From positions 1 through 36,195 of the forward strand of contig QHNQ01000015.1 of NCBI GenBank assembly GCA_003218135.1: a stretch of DNA of 36,195 nucleotides. The letters run 5' to 3'. The notes beneath the pieces were generated by a model. That model did no database searches, was not told where the DNA came from, and saw only the letters and a program-made list of their open reading frames with translations. The DNA is from Verrucomicrobiota bacterium (GTDB lineage: Bacteria; Verrucomicrobiota; Verrucomicrobiia; Chthoniobacterales; UBA10450). Positions 1 to 7,347 of the stretch are shown one piece after another. The stretch's first letter is position 1. Every line of letters starts with the position of its first letter. Position numbers and translations under genes: made by a program.

Positions 1-476
1 AGTACGACGTATTTTGAGTCGGTGATCTCGAAACCGATTTTTGTCAATGGCGAATCCGGCGGACCCATCATGTAGGGAATCACGAACATGGTGCGTCCGC
101 GCATCGCGCCTTTCAATAGGCCACGGAGTTTCGCGTAGGTTTCTTTCGGCTCAGACCAATTGTTGGTCGGGCCGGCTTCCTCTTTTGTCGGCGTGCAGAC
201 AAACGTGAATTGCTCGACACGCGCCACATCGTTTGGATCGGAGCGATGCAAATACGAGTGTGGAACTTTCTTTTGGTTCAGCTTGATCAGGACGTTTTGC
301 TTGAGCGACTCAAGGATCAGAAATTCGTTTTCCCGATCCGAGCCGTCGCACCAGAAAATGTTTTCCGGTTCCGTGAGCGCAGCGATTTCGTGCACCCAAT
401 CGAGTATCGCCTGGTTGGTTGGCCTGGCGTCCCCGATGCCGTTGGGCGGAAATATGGCGGGCGCGGGATTCTTCAT
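1..476 (-). CDS. pckG: Phosphoenolpyruvate carboxykinase (GTP), N-terminal part
   Basis: This is the first 158 residues of a GTP-type PEP carboxykinase, cut by the window edge. The enzyme converts oxaloacetate and GTP to phosphoenolpyruvate, CO2 and GDP in the cytoplasm, the entry step of gluconeogenesis. The translation reads from an ATG at 474-476 and keeps the family landmarks in order: an N-terminal stretch with NQAILDWVHEI, the FWCDGSDRE substrate-binding segment near residue 42, FTFVCTPTKEEAGPTNNW near residue 95, and RGRTMFVIPYMMGPPDSPL followed by the conserved GFEITDSKYVV near the cut. The frame is open throughout with no internal stop. It is divergent from the rhomboid homologue at 739, and the 260 bp between holds an inverted-repeat element. 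The assignment to the GTP class rather than the ATP class rests on these motifs and is secure. Confidence 0.93.
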   Translation of the reverse strand, partial: MKNPAPAIFPPNGIGDARPTNQAILDWVHEIAALTEPENIFWCDGSDRENEFLILESLKQNVLIKLNQKKVPHSYLHRSDPNDVARVEQFTFVCTPTKEEAGPTNNWSEPKETYAKLRGLLKGAMRGRTMFVIPYMMGPPDSPLTKIGFEITDSKYVV

Positions 477-547
477 GAAACGAAGATGTGCATCTTAACC
501 ATGAACGCTGGCTTCGCCACGTTCAATCGTTGAACGGTTGAACCGGC

Positions 548-683
548 GTCATCCTGAGCGGAGGGAAGCGGAGTCGAAGGTTTCGGTGGATTTACCGTAA
601 AATAATGCAACGGGATTGAAAGCCTGGCCTCGCTTCGAAAGCTTTCGGGGCTGCGTTGCAGCCTCGACTTCGCTCGGAATGAC
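548..683. repeat. Small inverted-repeat (MITE/REP-like) intergenic element
   Basis: The ends are imperfect inverted repeats: GTCATCCTGAGCG at 548 followed by AGTCGAAGG, and at the other end CCTCGACTTCGCTCGGAATG running to about 683, whose complement starts GTCATTCCGAGCG. Inside is a perfect 12-bp palindrome, CGAAAGCTTTCG, at 636-647. It lies between divergent pckG and the rhomboid homologue and carries no convincing gene. Similar GTCATyCyGAGCG repeats are, from general knowledge, abundant between genes of soil bacteria. Whether it moves, or acts as an RNA structure, cannot be judged from one copy. Confidence 0.55.
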
Positions 684-738
684 TGCACCTTCACGAATCA
701 CGCTTGCGCAGAGGCAATGCGCGGCATTTATTGAAAAC

Positions 739-1584
739 ATGTTCGGGGTCACCACGTCCGATGATTATCGGCCGGTTGCGTGGATGGGTCGCTATCCGGT
801 CGATGTGACCACGATGCTTGTAGGCGTGCACGTCGCGGCGGCGGTGTTTGCGGCGATTCTCGTAGCAGTCGGAGCTGGGTCCATTTTAGGATGGTTGCAG
901 TTCGATAGCGCGGCCGTGTGGTCTGGCGGGCAGGTTTGGCGCCTTTTCACGTACGCGTTCGTTCATGCGCCATCGGCGCTGCTGTGGTTTGCGATCGAGA
1001 TGTACATGCTGTTCGTGTTTGGGCGTGAAGTGGAACGCTTCGTCGGGCGACGCGCGTACATCGCCCTGTATCTCATTTTGTTAATTACGCCTCCGGCGCT
1101 GCTCACGGTCTGGGGGCTATGGGAACGGTCTGTCGTCGCCGGTTCGCCCGCGTTGCACTTTGGAATTTTTGTTGCCTTTGCAACTATCTATCCGCGGGCG
1201 GAGTTGTTCCTGCGGATAATGGCCAAGTGGGTTGCCCTCATTCTCGCAGCCGTTTACACACTTCAATTGCTTGCCTACCACGCCTGGAGCGAACTGGTAG
1301 TCGTCTGGACAACTATCGGCGCAGCGTTCCTTTTTATCGAATGGAGTGGCGCCGGGCCAGAGCTTGCCTGGTGGACCGCAGTAAAAACGCGCTTCGCGCC
1401 CAGGCCAAAGTACCGCATTGTGCCCAAAGTCGGACCGACGCGTGCCGCAGAATCCGAAGATGCCGATGCATCAATCGATCCAATTCTCGACAAAATTTCA
1501 AAATTCGGGATTGGAAGTTTGACCGCTAGCGAGCGGCGGCGACTCAATCGTGAACGCGAGCGGCTGCTCAAGAAATCCGACTAA
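739..1584 (+). CDS. Rhomboid-fold membrane protein, probably inactive, with DUF6576-like tail
   Basis: An integral membrane protein of about 281 residues with six or so hydrophobic segments. The segment reading TYAFVHAPSALLWFAIEMYM then FGREVE matches the rhomboid TM2 region, where active proteases have a His and an Asn facing the active site; here neither is in place. The stretch where active rhomboids carry GxSG reads AGSPALHFG, so the nucleophile position is not preserved. The cytoplasmic tail ends in DPILDKISKFGIGSLT followed by a basic ERRRLNRERERLLKK helix, which resembles the DUF6576 tail often attached to bacterial rhomboids. The open frame extends upstream to 616, but that part lies inside the repeat element, so ATG 739 is preferred. 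Likely a pseudo-rhomboid with a binding rather than proteolytic role; that role is inference. Confidence 0.72.
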   Translation: MFGVTTSDDYRPVAWMGRYPVDVTTMLVGVHVAAAVFAAILVAVGAGSILGWLQFDSAAVWSGGQVWRLFTYAFVHAPSALLWFAIEMYMLFVFGREVERFVGRRAYIALYLILLITPPALLTVWGLWERSVVAGSPALHFGIFVAFATIYPRAELFLRIMAKWVALILAAVYTLQLLAYHAWSELVVVWTTIGAAFLFIEWSGAGPELAWWTAVKTRFAPRPKYRIVPKVGPTRAAESEDADASIDPILDKISKFGIGSLTASERRRLNRERERLLKKSD

Positions 1585-1695
1585 ACCAGAGGAATGAGGG
1601 CTTGGGCAGCCGTCGGCCTAAAGTACTTCGAGCGCCAACACCGATGAGCGGAATGCCTAGCATCCGCACGAAGCGGCGCCGCGCGATGTTGTCCG

Positions 1696-2910
1696 TTACT
1701 GCACCTCAGTGATTTCAGCCGGCTCCGACGGCTGCCTCGTAACAACCGTCAGCGGCGAAATCTTCAAACCAGGGTTCAGTAGATTGTGAATCTCGACGGC
1801 TAGGTTCTCCGGCTCGAACCCGCCTCCATCACGAATATTGCCGATCATCGCGATGCTGTACCCGTCGCCAAACAGCGCGTTTGTCGATTCGAACAGAAAC
1901 GTGTGCCCACCGTGCCATTTCGTGTGCGGGTTCGGCAGCATCCAGCCCATCGCGTAAACAGTCGGTTTACCATCGTTGACATGCAGCATCACCGGAAAGC
2001 GTTTGTCCTCTTCGAAAACAGTATTGATCTTGCCGTTCCCGGGCACGGTAAACATGGTTCGCAGCGAGGCTTCATTCAGCACCTTCTTGGCAAGCAGCGC
2101 CGCATCCCACTTCAAAAGGTCTTGAGTTGTCGATACCAGGTTGCCAGTCCTGAATGAAAAATCGGGGTGCAACTCTGCCCGAGTGACGAACGGCTCCCCC
2201 GGCTTCTCGTGATGATAGCCGGACGCCATATTCGCGGGCGGCTGATCGATGGTTGAAGTCGACGACATGCCTAGTGGCGAGAAGATGTGCTCACGTAGAA
2301 ACGCGATATAAGATTGCCCGGAAGCCCGTTCGATTACTAGCCCTAGCAAATTGTAATTCGTGTTCGTGTAAACCATGTGAGTCCCAGGTTTCCACATCAG
2401 CGGCAGCTTATTGAGATTCGCAAACATCTCCTTACGCGTGATCGGCTCGGTGAGGTGATCCCCGTAGATTGCCGGATCGTTATCGGAAATCCCGCTCACC
2501 ATGTTCAACATTTGACGCAGGGTGATCTCGTCGCCGTGGACGTACTCCGACACGTACTTGGCGAGCTTGTCGTCAATCGAGAGTTTTTTCTCTTGCTGCA
2601 GCAGAAGAATGCCGGCAGCCGTGAACTGTTTGGTGATCGATCCGATGGGCTGTGGCGTCGTGATCAGCATTGGCGCGTGTGAAGACACGTCTCGCTCACC
2701 GGCAGTGTTCTCGTAAATCGTTTGGCCGTTCTTTGAAATCGCAACAGCGATCCCCGGCGTGACACGCTGAGCAGGCTGGGCTTGAACGAGCGCGTCAATC
2801 TTCTCCTTTACGCCCGGCGGTAGCGACAACGGCGATTCTTTGGCCACCGCGAACGACACAGTGGCGGCAAGCATCCCAACGCATGCTATGCGACTCTTCT
2901 GCAAATCCAT
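1696..2910 (-). CDS. Secreted serine hydrolase, class C beta-lactamase fold
   Basis: A 404-residue exported protein of the beta-lactamase/penicillin-binding-protein-like family. Residues 1-23 form a signal peptide ending in SFAVA. The catalytic SxxK is S91-I-T-K94 in the context PIGSITKQF, the YxN motif is Y181-T-N183, and a late HGGH segment takes the place of the KTG box. Family members are periplasmic D-aminopeptidases, esterases or carboxypeptidase-like proteins; the substrate cannot be deduced. The ATG at 2908-2910 has AAGGA about 7 bases upstream, supporting the start. The upstream 90 bp is AT-rich and shared with the divergent gene at about 3046. It is convergent with the rhomboid homologue, with about 110 bp between them in which nothing else was seen. 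Confidence 0.88.
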   Translation of the reverse strand: MDLQKSRIACVGMLAATVSFAVAKESPLSLPPGVKEKIDALVQAQPAQRVTPGIAVAISKNGQTIYENTAGERDVSSHAPMLITTPQPIGSITKQFTAAGILLLQQEKKLSIDDKLAKYVSEYVHGDEITLRQMLNMVSGISDNDPAIYGDHLTEPITRKEMFANLNKLPLMWKPGTHMVYTNTNYNLLGLVIERASGQSYIAFLREHIFSPLGMSSTSTIDQPPANMASGYHHEKPGEPFVTRAELHPDFSFRTGNLVSTTQDLLKWDAALLAKKVLNEASLRTMFTVPGNGKINTVFEEDKRFPVMLHVNDGKPTVYAMGWMLPNPHTKWHGGHTFLFESTNALFGDGYSIAMIGNIRDGGGFEPENLAVEIHNLLNPGLKISPLTVVTRQPSEPAEITEVQ

Positions 2911-3045
2911 GGCTGTCCTTCGCGCAGCGATCTACAAATAAAAGTTTTCAGATACAATAAAAATTTTAGACGTTTTCGAAAAGTTCATATCCCCGGTGTG
3001 AATCGAATTGATGGTCTCCCGAATACTCGGATATGCCTGTTGCAA

Positions 3046-3663
3046 ATGAGCGGGCGCATTGGCGAGACGCACAACGGACTAGAGCCGAGACCGGCGATAT
3101 CACTGATGATTGCCTTGATTGGGATTCTCTCGCTAAACATGTACGCGCAATCACCATCGCAGAGCGCCGTCGCTACGAGCGCCTCTGGCTCTTTGCTCTC
3201 TCGCGAGGTGGTCGTCCCGCTGAGCGTAGTTAATCGTTTCTTTCCCGAAATCACACGGCAAGCTACGACAGGCCAAAACTTAACCGCAGTCGGCAATGCT
3301 AAGGCGACGAGGAGCGTCATCTACGCAAATAGCGACAGCTCGAAGAAAGTGACGATCACCGTGGACCAGTACGCAAGCTCGAGCGATGCGTCTTCGGCCT
3401 ATGAGGAGGCTGTTCAGAAGAGCAAGACTGTTCCAGGCTTCAAGCCGATCCCTGCGGAGAATCTCGGCCAGAACGCCTTTATCGGAACGGTGACTCAGGG
3501 TGGCGAGACGCATATCGGGCTCGGCGCGTTGGATGGCACAGTGATCGTGGGAGCAACGCTGGCGGGCTTCGACGCCACGCCCGACATCATAGATAAGCGA
3601 ATCTCTATGACCCGCGAAGAAGAAGGCGTTGCCAAAACGGCCGTTGCTGCAAAGCGGTTGTGA
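3046..3663 (+). CDS. Secreted protein of unknown function
   Basis: Not recognised. The protein has a hydrophobic export-like segment, SLMIALIGILSLNMYAQ, followed by a Ser/Ala-rich stretch and a soluble domain of about 170 residues rich in beta-prone segments (for example KKVTITVDQYASSSDASSAY and NAFIGTVTQGGETHIGLGAL). No Cys lipobox is seen. The start is uncertain: a GTG at 2998 gives the longest frame, ATG 3046 gives a signal peptide with an Arg in its leading part, and ATG 3106 gives a very short one with no positive charge. None has a good ribosome binding site. The residue pattern, a low-complexity linker followed by a compact domain, suggests an envelope protein. Function is not assigned. 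Confidence 0.6.
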   Translation: MSGRIGETHNGLEPRPAISLMIALIGILSLNMYAQSPSQSAVATSASGSLLSREVVVPLSVVNRFFPEITRQATTGQNLTAVGNAKATRSVIYANSDSSKKVTITVDQYASSSDASSAYEEAVQKSKTVPGFKPIPAENLGQNAFIGTVTQGGETHIGLGALDGTVIVGATLAGFDATPDIIDKRISMTREEEGVAKTAVAAKRL

Positions 3664-3763
3664 ATCACTGCGGCTCCAAATTTAAATGTGTTTCAGGCAT
3701 CCCTTCGTCATTCTCTTCGTTTCTATTTGCGCAAATTGAAGTCACGCGGCTACTTTAAGACCC

Positions 3764-4612
3764 GTGTTCAGCTTGACGATGCTCGGCAGCGGGAGCGCGG
3801 GAAACAGCGCGCTGGTCGCAACCGGTCACTGCAAGATTCTCATCGACGGCGGGCTTAGCGCGCGCCAATTAGTTTTGCGCCTCAAGCACTGCGGCGTGAC
3901 GCCAGAACAACTCGATGGAGTCCTGCTTACGCACGAACACGGCGACCACGTGTGCGGCCTTGAAATTCTCTGCCGCAAATTTGACGTACCGATTTATTGC
4001 AATCGACTCACGGCTGAAGCGCTTCGTTGCACCGGTTTCTTGGGACAAATTCGCAACTGGCGAATTTTCGAAACTGGCGCGGAGTTTTCTATTTGTGATG
4101 TCATGGTGCAGACATTCCCCGTGCCGCACGATGCCGTCGATCCGCTGGGGTTCGTCTTCCACGCCGGGTCAGGCAGTCTCGGGTTCATCACGGATCTCGG
4201 TTACGTGACTAAACTGATCGTCGAGCGATTACGGCGGGTGCAAACACTCGTGATCGAGACGAACCACGACGAAAAACTTTTGCAGAACGACATGCATCGG
4301 CCGTGGCCGGTGAAACAACGGATCCAATCCCGTCACGGTCATCTGTCGAACAGCGCTGCGGCAGGCGTAATCGAGGAATTGCTGCCCGGCAAGATCGAGC
4401 GCGTTGTGCTGGGACATCTCAGCCGTGATTGCAACACGCCCATGCTGGCCTTAGAAACAGTCCGCGCATCCCTGGCAAAGTGCGGCAAGGTCGACATGGA
4501 GGTCCATTGTGCCACGCAATTCGAAATCACTCCGCGATTTCGAATCGGCGACACCGACCCCAACCCGTTTCAACCGACCTTCGAGAACGCGTTTTTCCGA
4601 ACCGCGCTGTAG
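3764..4612 (+). CDS. YycJ/WalJ-like metallo-beta-lactamase-fold hydrolase
   Basis: A cytoplasmic 282-residue metallo-hydrolase. The N-terminus reads LGSGSAGNSALV, the signature of the YycJ/WalJ branch. The metal-binding motif is H57-E-H59-G-D61-H62 in THEHGDHVCGL; further ligands are likely the His in PVPHDAVDPLG, the Asp in FITDLGY, and the His in VLGHLSRDCN. ETNHDEKLL is also typical of the branch. Characterised relatives are nuclease-like or linked to cell-wall control, but the substrate here is unknown. The frame starts at GTG 3764 (translated as Met); the family begins just before the LGSGS strand, so this start fits. It stands alone, convergent with the YjbR gene. Confidence 0.87.
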   Translation: MFSLTMLGSGSAGNSALVATGHCKILIDGGLSARQLVLRLKHCGVTPEQLDGVLLTHEHGDHVCGLEILCRKFDVPIYCNRLTAEALRCTGFLGQIRNWRIFETGAEFSICDVMVQTFPVPHDAVDPLGFVFHAGSGSLGFITDLGYVTKLIVERLRRVQTLVIETNHDEKLLQNDMHRPWPVKQRIQSRHGHLSNSAAAGVIEELLPGKIERVVLGHLSRDCNTPMLALETVRASLAKCGKVDMEVHCATQFEITPRFRIGDTDPNPFQPTFENAFFRTAL

Positions 4613-4685
4613 CGACTGTCTGTGACTGACTGCCGCCCTCGGGGGAGCGCATGCGCCTCGCGTGCTGGTGAGCGCACCCTCGCGA

Positions 4686-5015
4686 TCACAAACTTTTCTT
4701 CAGACGCGACGCAACGTTCTTTGCCGCGGCATCCAGCGCAGAGCGCACGATGCTGACTTCGGCAGCGGGAAGATAAACATTCGTGGCGCCCTGCCGCCCC
4801 CATGCGCCGCTACACAGTTTGAAAACTGCAGGCGCATCCTTGATGCATTTGCGTTGCTCCTCTGGAGTCAGTTTCACCATAGCCCAGCCCTGATCGGGGT
4901 AGCCCAGCGACGCGAAAATCTTTCCAGCAACACGAAAGTCCGGATGATTCATGTGCGAGTGTTCGACTGCACCGCGAATTTTCAGCGCCAATTTTCGGAA
5001 CGCGTTGGCAGTCAT
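4686..5015 (-). CDS. MmcQ/YjbR family protein
   Basis: A 109-residue cytoplasmic protein matching the YjbR/MmcQ family along its whole length: the opening TANAFRKLALKIRGAVE helix, then SHMNHPDFRVAGKIFASLG, then WAMVKLTPEEQRKCIKDAP, and the closing LPAAEVSIVRSALDAAAKNV helix. The family adopts a double-wing fold like the MotA C-terminal domain and is often called DNA-binding, but its role is poorly established. It lies 18 bp downstream of the acyltransferase on the same strand, so the two may be co-transcribed. That acyltransferase gene is bracketed by attC-like sequences, so this neighbour may be a former part of the same cassette or simply the ancestral flank. Confidence 0.87.
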   Translation of the reverse strand: MTANAFRKLALKIRGAVEHSHMNHPDFRVAGKIFASLGYPDQGWAMVKLTPEEQRKCIKDAPAVFKLCSGAWGRQGATNVYLPAAEVSIVRSALDAAAKNVASRLKKSL

Positions 5016-5033
5016 TTCACCCGCGGTCTTTGC

Positions 5034-6311
5034 CTATTCATGCGTCCGTCTTACTGAGCGAGCGGTTGCTATCGACTCAGTTCCCAGATTCCCGCAGCTG
5101 CCGCCCTTTTGCACCAAATCGTCCGCTGCATGGTCCAGGTGCGAAGATGGCAGAGAGGTAGCAGCGGGCGTGACAACCGCGCCGGTTCGCTGCAGCGCAC
5201 GGTTAGGCGCGTTCGTGGTAAATCGCTTGGCGAACGCAATGCTTGGAACCTCGAATACACGATACCAGATGGCGGAGAGAGCCATAATAGGAAACCAAAG
5301 GCAAAGGCACAAAACGAATACCACAATCTGTGGATGGCCGAAAAATGAGAGCTTCCCAGCCACGCGAGGGGCCAAAACGAGGAATGGCTGATGTAGTAGA
5401 TAAATGCTGTAGCTCCACAATCCGACCCTGCGAAGCGGTGCGAAAAATCGGCCAAACGGAACAGGTCTGCTTCCCCGTCCAAGAAGTTTGGCGATCGCTG
5501 TAGCCGTAAGCAGCGCAAAAAAAAGGAAGGAAAACGAAGCCAAAGGCTTCAGAAAGGCGCTGCCGATGGCCGCTGCGCTCCATGCGAGCAACGAATGATT
5601 AAAGAATGGAAGTGTGCGTCCTGAAAGATATGCGTCGGCGACGGCTGCACCGATAGACCAGCTAAACCAATAAATGAACGGAAGTCCGTAAAACCACAAA
5701 GGAGGCGATTCGCCAGTGCTGACCAAGACTACGTTCGAAAGCGCGCGAAGACCGACCTCCAATACGCCGATATAAATCAAAGAGCGCCGCCAGCCAAATC
5801 GCGCCACCAAAGCCACAAGAATTGGATAAAGTAAATAAATCTGTGCCTCGACCGCGATACTCCAGAACGCTGGGCTGATACCGAAAAATGAATGATTGTC
5901 GAAGTTGTGAACCAACGCCAGATGAGTCCATAACTGGCTTACTCCTAGAAGGTCAAAACCAACGCGTGACCAAGGAATGAGCAGCGAAAAGAATAGAACA
6001 GCGAAAAGATAAGGGGGATATATGCGAAAAAAGCGGCGCAGAGTGAAATTCCGCCAATCCGGCTTGCGCCTGAAGTTAAGGTGAATGCAAAAACCACTAA
6101 CAACAAAAAAAATTGCGACTCCCGACCATCCAAGGCTGAACGGGAGTAGAACCAGAAAGGTTCGGGATACGTCAAAATTAGCAATCCAGTTAGCCCAAGG
6201 CAGTTGATTGCGCCCGCATGCTGTGCCGAGTGAATGGAAAAGAAAGACCGCTACCACGGCGATTCCTCGAAAGTGGTCGAGAAAGTCGATGTGCTTTTGA
6301 CGGTGGTTCAT
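5034..6311 (-). CDS. Acyltransferase 3 (OafA/YrhL-type) membrane protein
   Basis: A 425-residue multi-pass membrane acyltransferase that would O-acylate a surface sugar using an acyl donor from the cytoplasm. The N-terminus reads IDFLDHFRGIAVVAVFLFH, with the family Arg and a late His, followed by SGVAIFFVVSGFCIHL and FRRFFRIYPPYLFAV, all typical. About ten hydrophobic segments follow, and the homologous part ends near residue 368 (VPSIAFAKRF). The last 55 or so residues (NAPNRALQRTGAVV onward) are unlike the family and are encoded by an attC-like repeat beginning at 5208, so the original stop appears to be lost. The ATG at 6309-6311 lies only 10 bp from a GTTAGGC box, as in an integron gene cassette. 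The acylated target is unknown. Confidence 0.88.
   Translation of the reverse strand: MNHRQKHIDFLDHFRGIAVVAVFLFHSLGTACGRNQLPWANWIANFDVSRTFLVLLPFSLGWSGVAIFFVVSGFCIHLNFRRKPDWRNFTLRRFFRIYPPYLFAVLFFSLLIPWSRVGFDLLGVSQLWTHLALVHNFDNHSFFGISPAFWSIAVEAQIYLLYPILVALVARFGWRRSLIYIGVLEVGLRALSNVVLVSTGESPPLWFYGLPFIYWFSWSIGAAVADAYLSGRTLPFFNHSLLAWSAAAIGSAFLKPLASFSFLFFALLTATAIAKLLGRGSRPVPFGRFFAPLRRVGLWSYSIYLLHQPFLVLAPRVAGKLSFFGHPQIVVFVLCLCLWFPIMALSAIWYRVFEVPSIAFAKRFTTNAPNRALQRTGAVVTPAATSLPSSHLDHAADDLVQKGGSCGNLGTESIATARSVRRTHE
5150..5208 (-). repeat. attC-like half site at the 3' end of the acyltransferase
   Basis: Read on the minus strand the segment begins GCCTAAC (complement of GTTAGGC at 5202-5208), then a 3-nt spacer and GCGCTGCAGCG. 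This matches the R'' box (RYYYAAC) and L'' box of an integron attC site. No matching GTTRRRY box was found further downstream before the YjbR gene, so the site seems to have lost its second half. The acyltransferase frame runs straight through and encodes ALQRT from it. The lower boundary is approximate. Confidence 0.45.
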
Positions 6312-6321
6312 GAGTCTAAGC

Positions 6322-6447
6322 GCCTAACGAGATGGGGCTCAGCCACCGCTCTGGAAGCGAGGCTGCGCTGCAGTTGAAGATACGGTAATCAAGATCGAGC
6401 TCGACGCGCAACGCCAAAGAGCGATTGGCTGCAGCGCTTTATTGGTC
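6322..6447 (-). repeat. attC-like site upstream of the acyltransferase cassette
   Basis: On the minus strand the segment ends in GTTAGGC (6322-6328), ten bases before the acyltransferase ATG. An L' box GGCTGAGCCCC (6334-6344) lies five bases before it, and an L'' box GCGCTGCAGCC sits at the other end (about 6427-6438). The two L boxes can pair over nine or ten positions with one extra unpaired G in the GCTGCAGC copy. An extrahelical base of this kind is characteristic of attC hairpins. The R'' box, at about 6441-6447, is degenerate. Length about 126 nt is within the known attC range. A second CTGCAGCGCAG stretch lies within it near 6364-6373. Confidence 0.5.
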
Positions 6448-6589
6448 AATGCCAAGGCATAGGCGATACCGACCGGCACCAACATCGTACTCAGCATCAG
6501 CCCAGCCATCACATCGCGCGCAAACCAGGCGGCTTGGGTACTCGTTCAGAATCTGCAGTCCCGGCAGCATACGGCTTCCAGCGGTTCAT
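6445..6589 (-). pseudogene. Remnant of SulP-family anion transporter N-terminus
   Basis: On the minus strand, a start-like ATG at 6587-6589 (MNRWKP) or one at 6570 (MLPGLQILNEYPSR) opens a frame that resembles the N-terminus of SulP transporters. After a frame change near 6527-6532 the next frame reads WFARDVMAGLMLSTMLVPVG followed by IAYALAL, a close match to the SulP first-helix signature. Homology stops at about 6445, exactly where the attC-like sequence begins, and the remaining 450 or more residues and the STAS domain are absent. It is therefore frameshifted and truncated. The surrounding 6450-6687 holds nothing else recognisable. Confidence 0.65.
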
Positions 6590-6687
6590 GGTGAGTGGTT
6601 CTTGTTCGACTTCATGGTCATTCGAAATCGTCGTGTTGGCGCGTGCATCTGGTTGCTAAAGTCAACTCAAGCTACGGCTAACAGGTT

Positions 6688-7347
6688 CTATCTTGTTCTA
6701 TGGCCGACCATTTCGCCGGACATGGTCCGGCGATCGACACGGGTGAGATTCTTTTCCATTGCCGGTGTGAGCAATGAGATGTGCGGGATGTCGCAGAGAT
6801 ATTCGGCGATGAACCAGATCGGTTTTTCCGTCGTCATCCAGTTCAAATGATCGAACCGCGCGAGGTTCACCGGGCGCGAGTACCGCCGCAGGGTGCGTTC
6901 GCCGCGCAGGTTGAAGTAAATATTAAAATAACTCATGGCCAACTCGCGCAGGCTGCGATACACCGGTTCGCGATAACGGCAGCCGGTGAAATTCGATTTC
7001 GCGACCGCGCCCCAATGCCCGCGCACTTTGAAAATCGCCACTACATGATCGGTGTCCTGTTCCGCTTCCAAATCAAAGATTAACGGCGGGAATCCAATGA
7101 CACGGAGCGCGGCCGCTCCGAAAATTCCGCCCTCGAGACATGACGCGGTGCGATCTTGCAGGACTTTCTCTGGCGATCGCGCGGTGTAACTCAGGTTGTA
7201 AGGCAGCTCGTCGAGAAACTTCTGTACGCCCGCCGGCGTTTTCAGCGCGCGCAACTGGCGCAAGTCGGATGGCGTAAAACCGAAACCAGCTGCATTCCTT
7301 CTCGAATTTGAACTGCGGCGCGCAAATGTTTTCACCCGTGTCGTCAT
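6688..7347 (-). CDS. Transglutaminase-like cysteine peptidase-fold protein
   Basis: A 219-residue cytoplasmic protein with the transglutaminase-like core: TASC70LEGGIFGAAALR supplies the candidate nucleophile Cys, and DTDH101VVAIFK the His, followed by a region (SNFTGCRYREPVYRS) that could carry the third residue. No signal peptide. The reaction is unknown; relatives include peptidases, deamidases and structural proteins. The open frame reaches back to 7374, but ATG 7345-7347 shares its A with the TGA stop of the upstream fusion hydrolase, so translation is probably coupled and this start is preferred. It is the last intact gene before the SulP remnant. Confidence 0.7.
   Translation of the reverse strand: MTTRVKTFARRSSNSRRNAAGFGFTPSDLRQLRALKTPAGVQKFLDELPYNLSYTARSPEKVLQDRTASCLEGGIFGAAALRVIGFPPLIFDLEAEQDTDHVVAIFKVRGHWGAVAKSNFTGCRYREPVYRSLRELAMSYFNIYFNLRGERTLRRYSRPVNLARFDHLNWMTTEKPIWFIAEYLCDIPHISLLTPAMEKNLTRVDRRTMSGEMVGHRTR

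Noticed and set aside
1585-1695. A gene fragment in the gap between the rhomboid and beta-lactamase-fold genes
   Set aside because: The minus frame reading RRRFVRMLGIPLIGVGARST has no start and no family match; too short to call.
2591-2600. Further GCTGCAG boxes as attC sites (also near 7539, 10620, 11440)
   Set aside because: They lie in genes or plain intergenic DNA and lack a GCCTAAC or GTTAGGC box at the right distance.
6425-6850. A 141-residue plus-strand open frame over the SulP remnant and the transglutaminase-like gene
   Set aside because: Its translation has no recognisable domain, and the opposite strand shows a clear SulP-like start and a transglutaminase-like gene.
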